From an uncultured Slackia sp. (GTDB taxonomy: Bacteria > Actinomycetota > Coriobacteriia > Coriobacteriales > Eggerthellaceae), in assembly GCA_934661005.1 (NCBI GenBank), contig CAKUIK010000011.1, forward strand, positions 1 through 52,551: a stretch of 52,551 nt of DNA, in the 5' to 3' direction. Position 1 is the stretch's first letter. Every line of letters begins with the position of its first letter. Position numbers and translations under genes: made by a program. Under the pieces are notes generated by a model. That model had not been told where the DNA came from. It searched no databases and saw only the letters and a list, made by a program, of their open reading frames with translations. Of this stretch, positions 1 to 8,653 are shown one piece after another.

Positions 1-60
1 GGCGGAACGATATTCGTCAAATCCAGGAAGCTGGCCGTCGCCGGCAGTATGACCGATTGA
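1..60 (+). CDS. Possible C-terminal end of an unidentified protein (partial)
   Basis: Reading frame 1 is open from the window edge to a TGA at 58-60 and gives 19 residues ending in KLAVAGSMTD. About two thirds of its codons end in G or C, which fits the coding bias of the neighbours better than the other plus frames do. A second open frame (frame 3) runs on to 284, but it would lie antisense over the thioesterase gene. Too little is visible to name a product. It would be convergent with the gene at 161-583. Confidence 0.3.
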   Translation, partial: GGTIFVKSRKLAVAGSMTD

Positions 61-160
61 ATTCAAGCTTTCTTCTTCCGAGGTCGCATAGAGCCATGCG
101 AGCAATATCTCGCCGAGGCCCGAACGAGTTTCAAACGACACTCGGCCGGAAGGCAAGGCT

Positions 161-583
161 CTACACACGCGCGCCCGTCACGTTCATGCGAGCACACAGC
201 CTTCCTTCTCCATCGCTCACATCGATACGCGCAAAACACATGGCGCGACCCGCCTTTTCCATATGGCATTCCGCCACAAGATGATTGCCCTTGGCTGCCG
301 TAAGGTAGTCGATCGAATTGCTCACCGAAACCGTAGGCGGTTGCCCCATATTCGAGGCAATGGCGAATGAATAATCGCCCAGCGTGAAGTACACGCCGCC
401 CATCACTGCGCCCATGGCATTGCGATGCTGCGGTCCCACTTCCATTGACACGCGCGCATGTCCTTCGTGTGCCTCCTCGATTACCGCGCCAAGCGATTCG
501 GAAGCATAGCGATCGTTCTTGAACTGCTCGCGCACCTGCTCAAGCGTTGCATCTGCTGCGACCAGCGGTTTCTTCTCTGCCAT
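161..583 (-). CDS. PaaI-family hotdog-fold thioesterase
   Basis: A 140-residue single-domain protein, the usual length for the PaaI/YdiI-type acyl-CoA thioesterases. The core motif HRNAMGAVMGGVYFTLGDYS (about residues 53-72) matches the family pattern in which an N-G/A-x-x-x-G-G stretch begins the long central helix and an acidic residue further along supplies the catalytic carboxylate. The protein is expected to be cytosolic and to hydrolyse an aryl- or acyl-CoA, but the substrate cannot be read from the sequence. The ATG at 583 follows an AAAGGG ribosome-binding site at a normal distance. It stands alone; the next gene is divergent. Confidence 0.88.
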   Translation of the reverse strand: MAEKKPLVAADATLEQVREQFKNDRYASESLGAVIEEAHEGHARVSMEVGPQHRNAMGAVMGGVYFTLGDYSFAIASNMGQPPTVSVSNSIDYLTAAKGNHLVAECHMEKAGRAMCFARIDVSDGEGRLCARMNVTGARV

Positions 584-852
584 CGGGGCCCTTTCTCACC
601 GTTGTTTATCTCACGCAATCGTAGCAGACCTGTATTGCTTGCATATGAACGGGTGCCGTGCGCGCCTCCCCTTTCTCCATCGCTCCCGCAAAGCCCGTCT
701 TCACAAAAACCCGTTACTGCAAATGCCATCCCCTGCAAACGCCCACCCCTTATGTTTGTCGTGGTTCCATGGTGCCGAGGTAACGTTTCGATTCAGATTC
801 TTATCATTGCGCGAACGCGCGATATGTTCGACTCGTACCAAACGCATGTACC
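584..852. other. Divergent intergenic region
   Basis: No gene is visible between the thioesterase and the membrane protein at 897. The stretch must hold the promoters of both. There is a short inverted repeat, TGCGCG-AA-CGCGCG, near 809-822. I found no convincing paired -35/-10 boxes. The 3' end of the region is a terminator-like hairpin listed separately. Confidence 0.5.
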
Positions 853-882
853 GCAAGCCGGTCGAACCGCTTGCTTTTCTTT
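853..882 (+). promoter_or_regulatory. Terminator-like hairpin just upstream of the start codon (possible attenuator)
   Basis: GCAAGCCGGT (853-862) can pair with ACCGCTTGC (866-874), leaving one bulged C and a CGA loop. It is followed at once by TTTTCTTT (875-882) and then, within a few bases, by the AGGAGG ribosome-binding site of the gene at 897. A stem plus U-tract inside a leader is the layout of an intrinsic terminator used as an attenuator. No alternative anti-terminator helix was identified, so the regulatory role is inference. Confidence 0.5.
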
Positions 883-896
883 GATAGGAGGCAACC

Positions 897-2144
897 ATGG
901 ACAGACGCGCATACAACCAAGATAACCGCAGCCAGCGCGCCGATTCGGCGGCAAAAACCGTCGTGATCTCGCCCAAGGCCGAGCCCGAAGCGCCTCAACC
1001 AACAGGCATCAAAGGCCTTTTCGATGGGCTTTCTGTTTCGCAAGTCACCGCGGGCGCGCTGGCGGCCGTAACGTCGATGCTGCTTTCCGCGCAAATCGGC
1101 ATTGCCGGCTCGGTCATAGGCGTCGCCGTAGGCTCGGTTGTGTCGACCGTTTCGTCGCAGCTGTACAAGAAGTTCCTCGCGGGGTCGGCCAAAAAGATTC
1201 GCGGGCTGGCATCAAGCGACGCCGACGAGGATGCGCAGGCAGCCACCTCTGCCGCGCAAAACGAAGGCATGGCGCAAGACCAAACCTTCGCTCACGCGCA
1301 AACCACCGCTCTGCCCGTTTCACGCACGCCGTTCGAAAGCGCCGAAACCACCGTGCTGCCTTCGGCGGGCGCAGCTGCTCAGGCATTCAACGGAGCGGCA
1401 GCATCTTCGGCCAATTCCGCCGAAACGACCATCCTTTCCGCGAATTCGATTGCTGGAGCCGACGCGCGCGATACCCAATCGGCCCAAAGTTCCCAATCGA
1501 ATACGCCGCGCATCAATAGCGCAGCCGGGCATACGGGCAATGCAAGCCACGCAACAGGCGTCGTCGAAATCGAGGCCCAGAAGCAAAAGACCATGCAGCG
1601 TCGCGTGCTCGCGGTTTCAATCGCCTCATCCCTTGCGGCGATTCTGCTGTTCGCAGGCCTTGTGCTCATGTTCACGGGCGGCGAAGGTATTGGCACCAAG
1701 GTAGCCCCGTTCACTGGCGAAGTCGTAACGAGCCAGATCGCGAGCGAAAAGAGTGCAGCGACCAGCAACAACGGCGAAAAGGCCAACGAGGCCAAAGGCA
1801 CCGAAACGCCAGCTCAAAGCAACGACGAAAAGAACGGTTCCGCCCAAACTTCCCAGCAGGGTTCGTCGCAGGACAATCCAGGCTCTTCCTCTGCAGCGGA
1901 ATCGGGCGCAAACTCGAGCGACACGAATTCGGGGTCGGGGAACTCGAGCTCCACGAGCAGCAGCGGCAGCTCAACTTCAAGCGGCTCAAATTCCGGCCAA
2001 GCTTCGAGCGGCAGCACAAACTCGGGTTCGAGCAGCGCAAGCGGTTCCGAATCAACCGGTTCAAGCGGCAACGCCGCGAACTCAGGAGCAACGGGTTCGG
2101 AATCGAACGCGTCATCGCAAACTCAATCCGAATCGGGCAAATAA
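897..2144 (+). CDS. Membrane protein with cytoplasmic TT-x-L motifs and a Ser/Gly/Asn-rich external tail
   Basis: A 415-residue protein of no family I recognise. Residues about 49-86 form a small-residue hydrophobic stretch long enough for a membrane hairpin, and 237-260 form a second clear membrane segment. The 91-236 stretch carries three related motifs, QTTALP (135-140), ETTVLP (150-155) and ETTILS (176-181); a looser one, KTVVIS, lies at 20-25. From about 285 to the end the protein is almost entirely Ser, Gly, Asn, Ala, Glu and Thr, typical of a wall-spanning external tail. Lysines next to the first segment and KQKTMQRR before the second suggest that N-terminus and middle are inside and the tail outside. 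The start has a strong AGGAGG site. The TT-x-L motifs resemble phosphothreonine sites read by FHA domains, which would make it a kinase target; this is inference. Confidence 0.85.
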   Translation: MDRRAYNQDNRSQRADSAAKTVVISPKAEPEAPQPTGIKGLFDGLSVSQVTAGALAAVTSMLLSAQIGIAGSVIGVAVGSVVSTVSSQLYKKFLAGSAKKIRGLASSDADEDAQAATSAAQNEGMAQDQTFAHAQTTALPVSRTPFESAETTVLPSAGAAAQAFNGAAASSANSAETTILSANSIAGADARDTQSAQSSQSNTPRINSAAGHTGNASHATGVVEIEAQKQKTMQRRVLAVSIASSLAAILLFAGLVLMFTGGEGIGTKVAPFTGEVVTSQIASEKSAATSNNGEKANEAKGTETPAQSNDEKNGSAQTSQQGSSQDNPGSSSAAESGANSSDTNSGSGNSSSTSSSGSSTSSGSNSGQASSGSTNSGSSSASGSESTGSSGNAANSGATGSESNASSQTQSESGK

Positions 2145-2176
2145 CCCGCAGCGAAATGATTCGCTCGATACAAAAG

Positions 2177-2202
2177 CGGGCCTGCATTGTTCTGCAGGCC
2201 CG
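2177..2202. terminator. Hairpin between two convergent genes
   Basis: CGGGCCTGCA (2177-2186) pairs perfectly with TGCAGGCCCG (2193-2202) around a 6-base loop. On the minus strand it is followed by CTTTTG, so it most likely ends the ABC exporter transcript. It may also stop the gene at 897-2144, whose stop codon lies about 30 bases before it, although the plus-strand U-tract is poor. Confidence 0.75.
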
Positions 2203-2255
2203 TCGTCATTCAGAGCAAATATACTTGTCGTTTGGCTAATCGTCGTGCGCGCTCG

Positions 2256-5200
2256 CTAATCAACGCTCTTCAGGCTTTCGACCATGTCAATCTTTTTGAG
2301 CTTATATTTCATCGCCACGGTCACGATAAGCGAGAACAGCATGGTGAGCGCGAACGCGACAACGAAGCTCAGCGCATGGATCTCGCGGCCAAACATCACT
2401 TGGTCAACCTCGGCCGTGATTACGACAAAACCCTCCATCCCAATGCCAAGGAACAGGCCAACAAACGCGCCGATGAGCGAGAGCAGCATGGTTTCGCGAT
2501 AGATATAGGCATTCACCTCGTGCGGCGTGAAACCAAGCACCTTGAGCGTGGCAATCTCGCGCACGCGCTCGGTGATGTTGATGTTCGTGAGGTTGTACAG
2601 CACCACAAACGCGAGCAGCGCCGCCGCGACCACAAGCACAACCACAACCGAGTCGACGCTCTTCAACATGCTGCGATAGCTATTGATGGTTTCGTCGTTA
2701 TAGGTCACAGTTTTCACGCCGTCCATCGCGAGCACATCGTCGCTGAACGCCTCACGCACGTCATCGCCCTCGGTCACGTTCGCGAGCAGCGTCGCATACG
2801 AAGGCGCCTCGCCCATGGTTGACTCATACAGCGCAGGAGACATGAGCACGTATTGCGACACGTAGTTCTCCATGATGCCCGACACGCGCACTTCGCGGGC
2901 CTCACCCGTCGCGTTGCCAATGGCATCTTCGTCGTAAATCGCAATGGAGTCGCCCACCGAGACGCCCAGCTTGGTCGCGAGCTTCTCGCTTATAAGCACG
3001 CCTTCGTCATCAATCGTAAGAGGCTTGTGGCCCACGCGCGTACGCAGCGTGTTGAAGTCGCCGAATTCCTGCGTGTCTTTCGGCACGTTGAGCTCAACGC
3101 GCTGCTCGCCTTCATCGGACGCGCCTGGCGTGCGTACGATTTTATTCTCGGTGAGTACCCACGCCTTCGGGCCTTCGGAATCGGCCTCGACACGTTCGGC
3201 CACGGCGCTCTTTTCGGCGTCGGCAACGTCGGAATCCATGCGAACGATAGCGTTGTAGTGGTACAACTCGCCGTATTGCTTATCGATAATGTCGTTGATG
3301 GCATTCTGCAAACCAAGGCCCGTGAGCAACAGACCCGTGCAGCCCGCAATGCCGATAATCGCCATAAAGAAGCGGCGCTTGTAGCGGAAGAGGTTGCGCG
3401 CGGTAACCTTCCAGCTGAACGACATGCGGCTCCAGAGAGGACGAATGCGCTCAAGCAGAATGCGCTTGCCGGCCTTCGGCGCGCGCGGCAGCATAAGGGC
3501 CGCCGGCTTTTCGCGCAGCGTCGCCATGGCCGCGAACAGGGTCGCCGCAACCGTGATGCCCACAGAAAGGCCCGCCGCCAGCAAGAACAGCGCGGAGTCG
3601 ATAGGCGTGGGTCGGCACGGCACGACATAGATAATGGCGTACGCGTTCATGATGAACCACGGCAGGAATTGCGAGAGCAACACAATGCCCACGATTGAGC
3701 CAACACCGCTGGCAACCATGGCATATACCAGGTATTTCGAAGCAATGCGCGCGTTGGAATAGCCCAGCGCCTTGAACGTGCCAATGAGCACGCGCTCCTC
3801 GTCGACCATACGCGTCATGGTCGTGAGCGAAACCAAAGCCGCCACCAAGAAGAACAGCAGCGGGAACACCTGGGCGATTTGATCGATGCGGCCCGCGTCG
3901 GAGCGGAAGCTCTCGGCGCCGATGTTCTTCTTCAAATCGAGCGCGTATACATCGGCGTCCATGGTGGCGATGTCGTCCACTTCGGCCTGAGCGTCGGCGA
4001 GCTGCGCTTCGGCATCGGCGAATTCCGCTTCGGCCTGGGCGCGCTTATCAGCGAGCTCCGCCGCGCCGCTTTCCCACTGCGACAAGCCATCGGCGTATTC
4101 CGCCTGGCCACTTTCGAGCTGCGCGCGACCCTCGTCGAGCTGAGCCCGGCCCTGGGCGAGTTGCACCGCAGCGGCGTCGAGCGAGGCTTGGCCACTCGCA
4201 AAGCCCTGGTTGGCCGCCGCCTTCTGGGCAGCAAGCTCCTGCTCGCCTGCCGCAAGCTGCTCAGGCACGCCCACGGTTTCCGTATCGATTTGAGCGATGC
4301 CCGCCTGAAGCTGAGCGATACCCGCTTCGATTCCAGCCTTCTGGGCTTCAAGCTGCTCATGCTGCTGCAAAACCGCCTGGGCTTGAGCCAGCTGCTGCTC
4401 AAGAGCCGCCTTTTGCGCCTCGAGCTGCGCCTTCGTTTTCTCGTAAGCAGGGTCGGCCGGGTTCAACACGTCAATTCGCGCCTGCAGACCGGCGATTGCC
4501 TTCGGCAACTCGTCAACCGCCTGCTGCGCCTGCCCAATGCCAGCCTCAACCTGCGCAAGGCCCGCATTCACCTGGTCGAGGCCGTTCTGCGCTTCGGCGA
4601 GCTTATTGTTCAGCATTTCGCGCTTCTGCATAGCAGCGTGGTATTGCGCCCACCCCTCATCAATCGCCGCCTGGGCCTGAGCCAGCGCGACCTGCGCCTG
4701 CGAACGCTGGTCGGCAAGTTCAGCAACGCCCGACTCGTACTGAGCGCGGCCGCTCGCCAACTGCGATTCGCTTTGGGCAATGGTCGCCTTCGCCGATTCG
4801 AGCTCGGCCGCGGCAGCATCGAGCTGTACCTTGGAATCGTCGAGCGTCGCCTGGCCGTCGTTGAGCTGCGCAAGCGCGTCGGCCTTCTTCTGCTCATATT
4901 CTGCACGCTTCTCATCGAGCGTCGCCTGGGCGTCAGCCTGCAGGCTTTCGATGCGCGACGCCTTCAAATCGTCGGCAATCGCGTCAATGCGATTGGCAAC
5001 CTCGTCGACCTTCGCCTGGTAGGCATCGCTTGCCCACGGCAGGTCGCGCGCGCCGTCAATCGCGACGAACGCCTCGGTAATGGGGTAATCGTCGGCGAAG
5101 GCCGAATCGGGAACGAACACAAAGCTCGTGAGGCGTCCGCTTCCAAGCGACGTTGAGCCCACGTTGGTCGAGCACGTGTAATACGAGGAGTTCACAAAAC

Positions 5201-5768
5201 CGACCACCGTGAACTCCCGCACAGCGAAGCTGTCGTCCAAATCTTGCGTGCCTTCAATAAGGCGCACCTTGTCGCCGATATTCACGTCTGTTTGCCACAC
5301 CGTGTCGGCCGAGAGCACGCACTCGTCGCTTTTCGTGGGCCAGGTGCCGCTCTTCAGCACGGGCCTGTTCAAGTACGAATCGTCGCTCGACTGCACAGTG
5401 AAACCGTCGTTGCAGGCGCTCGCCTGAGCGGCGTCAACGTCGAGCGATTGGAAGCACAGCGTGTATTGCACGCCATCCAATTCCGAAATCGCATCGGCTT
5501 CGCGAGCGGGCATAACGGCCGAAACGCCTTCCACATCGCGCAACGCATCAATCTGCTCTTCGCTAAAGCCGACCGTCGAAACCACGCGCACGTCGGCCAA
5601 ACTCGTGCCATCGTAGTATTCGTCGCCTGCGAGGAGCATATCGGGGGCCGTCATGCGCAGACCGGCGTAAAAGCCCGCGCCAAGTGCAGCGATAATCGCG
5701 ATCGCCAAAAAACGGCCCCACGAATGGGTGATAGAACGCCGCAGGTCTTTTCCGAACGCGCTCGCCAT
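2256..5768 (-). CDS. FtsX/MacB-type ABC transporter permease with long coiled-coil ectodomain
   Basis: About 1170 residues with the duplicated FtsX layout. An N-terminal membrane helix (near residues 20-35) is followed by a MacB-like outer domain, then a coiled coil of roughly 350 residues (about 255-610) rich in repeats such as QAQLDEGRAQLESG. The first three-helix FtsX block comes at about 630-760. A further membrane helix near 800 is followed by a second outer domain and the final FtsX block (about 1040-1165). Together with the ATPase at 5771-6472 it forms an ABC system of the lipoprotein-release/MacB class that works from the membrane on an envelope substrate. The substrate is unknown. 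Start: I chose ATG 5768; a GTG at 5777, overlapping the ATPase stop codon, is the alternative. The coiled coil is unusually long for the family. Confidence 0.9.
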   Translation of the reverse strand: MASAFGKDLRRSITHSWGRFLAIAIIAALGAGFYAGLRMTAPDMLLAGDEYYDGTSLADVRVVSTVGFSEEQIDALRDVEGVSAVMPAREADAISELDGVQYTLCFQSLDVDAAQASACNDGFTVQSSDDSYLNRPVLKSGTWPTKSDECVLSADTVWQTDVNIGDKVRLIEGTQDLDDSFAVREFTVVGFVNSSYYTCSTNVGSTSLGSGRLTSFVFVPDSAFADDYPITEAFVAIDGARDLPWASDAYQAKVDEVANRIDAIADDLKASRIESLQADAQATLDEKRAEYEQKKADALAQLNDGQATLDDSKVQLDAAAAELESAKATIAQSESQLASGRAQYESGVAELADQRSQAQVALAQAQAAIDEGWAQYHAAMQKREMLNNKLAEAQNGLDQVNAGLAQVEAGIGQAQQAVDELPKAIAGLQARIDVLNPADPAYEKTKAQLEAQKAALEQQLAQAQAVLQQHEQLEAQKAGIEAGIAQLQAGIAQIDTETVGVPEQLAAGEQELAAQKAAANQGFASGQASLDAAAVQLAQGRAQLDEGRAQLESGQAEYADGLSQWESGAAELADKRAQAEAEFADAEAQLADAQAEVDDIATMDADVYALDLKKNIGAESFRSDAGRIDQIAQVFPLLFFLVAALVSLTTMTRMVDEERVLIGTFKALGYSNARIASKYLVYAMVASGVGSIVGIVLLSQFLPWFIMNAYAIIYVVPCRPTPIDSALFLLAAGLSVGITVAATLFAAMATLREKPAALMLPRAPKAGKRILLERIRPLWSRMSFSWKVTARNLFRYKRRFFMAIIGIAGCTGLLLTGLGLQNAINDIIDKQYGELYHYNAIVRMDSDVADAEKSAVAERVEADSEGPKAWVLTENKIVRTPGASDEGEQRVELNVPKDTQEFGDFNTLRTRVGHKPLTIDDEGVLISEKLATKLGVSVGDSIAIYDEDAIGNATGEAREVRVSGIMENYVSQYVLMSPALYESTMGEAPSYATLLANVTEGDDVREAFSDDVLAMDGVKTVTYNDETINSYRSMLKSVDSVVVVLVVAAALLAFVVLYNLTNINITERVREIATLKVLGFTPHEVNAYIYRETMLLSLIGAFVGLFLGIGMEGFVVITAEVDQVMFGREIHALSFVVAFALTMLFSLIVTVAMKYKLKKIDMVESLKSVD

Positions 5769-5770
5769 GC

Positions 5771-6472
<702 letters not shown>

Positions 6473-6574
6473 AGCGACCCCTTACGCGGCGCGGTTTCTT
6501 TAATAATCCCTCATACTGAGTATATTGAAAGCGGCGCAGAAACCCACGGCGAATTTGCGTCGGTGGCTCTATCG

Positions 6575-7387
6575 TTACGCGTTTGGCCAACCCTCAATAA
6601 GGGCACGGCTATTGGCCGCTACGATTTCCTTCAGCGCGTCGACGCGACGGCCGCGCAGCTCGGCCATTTGTTCCAGGGACGATTCCAGCAGCGCGCGCAC
6701 TTCGCGCGCATTGAATTCCGCACCCGCCGCAGGCGGCAAATCGCTTTCGAGCAGCAATTTGTCTTCGGGAATTTGCTGCACGTACGCACGCCCGCGCTTA
6801 GTGGAAAGCATACGGGGGTTGATGGAGAAGTAGCAGCTGCATTCGATTGCGCGAATAAGCTCGACGCCCGAACCGGAGAACCAATGAAAGATCACCGCGG
6901 TACCCTGCGGGTTTTGAGGTCCCTGCGGCACGCCCGGCGCCACAAGGCCCACGCTTTCCATAAGGTCGAGCGCGACGCCCACGCTTTTCACGGCATGCAC
7001 GGAAAGCACCTTGCCCTTCGAGGCGGCGGCAATGCGCGCGAACACGGTGCGCTGCAACTGGGCGCTTTCGGCGCGGCGGGGCGCGAAATCGAGGCCGATC
7101 TCGCCAATGAAACGCGTTTCGGCAGCGTACGCGACGAGTTTGTCAACCGCATCGGCGCCGCATGAGCCGTCGGAAAGCCACCACGGGTGCAGCCCAACGC
7201 CAAGCATGAAACGGGTATTGCGCTTGAGTTCATCCGCCAAGCTCAACGACGCAAGATGATACTCATCGGGGGTCACCGTTGCGCACATGCCCCCTATTCC
7301 CTCTTGGCGCATCGCAATGGCCGCCGCCCGAGTATCGGGAGAAAAAGCCAGGTGGCAATGCATATCGTAGAGATCGAAGGCAATCAT
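6575..7387 (-). CDS. tatD: TatD family metal-dependent hydrolase
   Basis: A 270-residue protein of the TatD DNase family, a TIM-barrel fold with a divalent metal centre. Visible metal ligands are the HCH of YDMHCHLAF (about residues 7-15), the Glu in GEIGLDF, His in LSVHAVK, His in FHWFSG and Asp in LLLESDLPP. Homologues are 3'-5' exonucleases or nucleases in DNA repair, and the exact role varies. The reading frame stays open upstream to 7792, but I place the start at ATG 7387. It has an AAGGGG site six bases before it, the protein then has the normal family length, and the upstream extension would overlap the tcdA gene. Confidence 0.88.
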   Translation of the reverse strand: MIAFDLYDMHCHLAFSPDTRAAAIAMRQEGIGGMCATVTPDEYHLASLSLADELKRNTRFMLGVGLHPWWLSDGSCGADAVDKLVAYAAETRFIGEIGLDFAPRRAESAQLQRTVFARIAAASKGKVLSVHAVKSVGVALDLMESVGLVAPGVPQGPQNPQGTAVIFHWFSGSGVELIRAIECSCYFSINPRMLSTKRGRAYVQQIPEDKLLLESDLPPAAGAEFNAREVRALLESSLEQMAELRGRRVDALKEIVAANSRALIEGWPNA

Positions 7388-7412
7388 GGCGTCCCCTTTT
7401 TTTCGCGCGCGA

Positions 7413-7432
7413 CCGCTCCCCCCCCCCAGCGG
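7413..7432 (-). repeat. C10/G10 homopolymer in the loop of a small hairpin, in the tatD leader
   Basis: Ten consecutive C on the plus strand (7418-7427) are flanked by CCGCT (7413-7417) and AGCGG (7428-7432), which pair. In the tatD sense direction it is a G10 loop about 30 bases before the start codon. Tracts of this length are prone to slippage and could change leader spacing between cells. See the finding. Confidence 0.7.
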
Positions 7433-7527
7433 CTTTGTTACTAAGGTTATACCACCCAAAAGGCAAAAGGGGCAAATGGGGCTATCGCGGCGTCGAAAAG
7501 GTTTATTCGGAAGATGTGCTGGCTCGA

Positions 7528-8346
7528 TTAATCGGCGAATTCGCCCACATGGGCAATGGCGCGCAGGGTTTCGGCCGCGATCATTTGGCCCATCATGGGC
7601 GGCATGTACGACGCCGTACCCAAATTCGATCGCTCGCTGCGAGGAGCGCCCGGGCGCACCGGAACGGGCACGGGTTGCTCGCAGGAATACACGACGCGCA
7701 GGTGCTTGATGCCGCGCTTGCGGCATTCCTTGCGCATAATGCGCGAAATGGGATCGTTCACGGTTTCGTACAAATCGGCTGCGCGCAAACACTCAGGCTG
7801 CAGCTTATTTCCGGCACCCATGGCGCTTATCAGGCGCAGGCCGTGCTTTTGCGCGAATTCCGCAACGAAAATCTTCGTCGAGATGGTATCGATGCAATCG
7901 AGCACGAAATCGATGTGTCCGCCGCATTCTTCGAGGCATTCGGCGTACAAGTCGTCGAAAGTCTCGGCGAGCACGAACGAATGCTTGGTGATGATGCGCG
8001 CGTTAGGGTTAATATCCAGGCACATCTCGCGCATCACGTCGATTTTACGGCGGCCCATCGTGCTCTGATATGCAATAACCTGGCGATTCACATTGCTCGG
8101 TGACACCACGTCGCGGTCGATGAGCACCAAACGTCCCACGCCGCCGCGCGCAAGTGCCTCGACGCAGCTCGAGCCCACGCCGCCCAGGCCCAGCACCATA
8201 ACCGTCGCGTTGGCCAGGCGCTCCATGCCGTCGTCGCCCATGATTCGGCGCAGGCGAGAGTCGGCCGCATCGTCACCTGGAGCGGGCTCAGGGGCGGGTC
8301 CGGCAATGCCGTTCGGGTACGCGTACGTGTTTTCGGAAGCATTCAT
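7528..8346 (-). CDS. tcdA: tRNA threonylcarbamoyladenosine dehydratase (TcdA/CsdL, ThiF-fold)
   Basis: A 272-residue E1-like enzyme of the ThiF/MoeB fold. It carries the nucleotide-binding glycine motif VMVLGLGGVGSSCVEALARGG (given in part: GLGGVGSS), the Arg finger in VNRQVIA, and the DCIDT loop. The late segment GTASYMPPMMGQMIAAE resembles the family's GSAPFVPS region. Members use ATP to cyclise t6A at position 37 of ANN-decoding tRNAs into ct6A. It lacks the zinc-binding Cys quartet and Cys nucleophile layout of true ThiF/MoeB, which supports TcdA. The start at 8346 follows AAGGAA. It lies 140 bases upstream of tatD on the same strand and may share its transcript. Confidence 0.88.
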   Translation of the reverse strand: MNASENTYAYPNGIAGPAPEPAPGDDAADSRLRRIMGDDGMERLANATVMVLGLGGVGSSCVEALARGGVGRLVLIDRDVVSPSNVNRQVIAYQSTMGRRKIDVMREMCLDINPNARIITKHSFVLAETFDDLYAECLEECGGHIDFVLDCIDTISTKIFVAEFAQKHGLRLISAMGAGNKLQPECLRAADLYETVNDPISRIMRKECRKRGIKHLRVVYSCEQPVPVPVRPGAPRSERSNLGTASYMPPMMGQMIAAETLRAIAHVGEFAD

Positions 8347-8653
8347 GGGCGTTTCCTTCTATGCATACCGCTTGCAACCAAGCGAAGCGGTGGTTCCTCG
8401 AGCTAAGCCATTATAAACCCACCTTTCCGGTAGATTGTGCGGAAGATACCTGTTACCTGTCGAGCATTTAACAGGTCACGGTTTTGGCTTGGGCGTGAAT
8501 ACGAGTGCGCGGCGCGGGCCCGTTTGAAAAAGAAGACTACAATGCTTGCATATTTGTCACGCGACAAGCCAGGGCGGAAGAGCGCCCGGAAACCGCTATC
8601 GCCCGTCCATCAGACACGCGGCGCGATCACGCTACCGAATGCAAGGAGTCACT

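Noticed and set aside
57..284. Plus-strand open frame at the left edge
   Set aside because: It lies antisense over the thioesterase gene, has no ribosome-binding site, and gives no recognisable protein.
7388..7792. Upstream extension of tatD
   Set aside because: The added residues have no domain, overlap tcdA and include the C10 tract; a proper site precedes ATG 7387.
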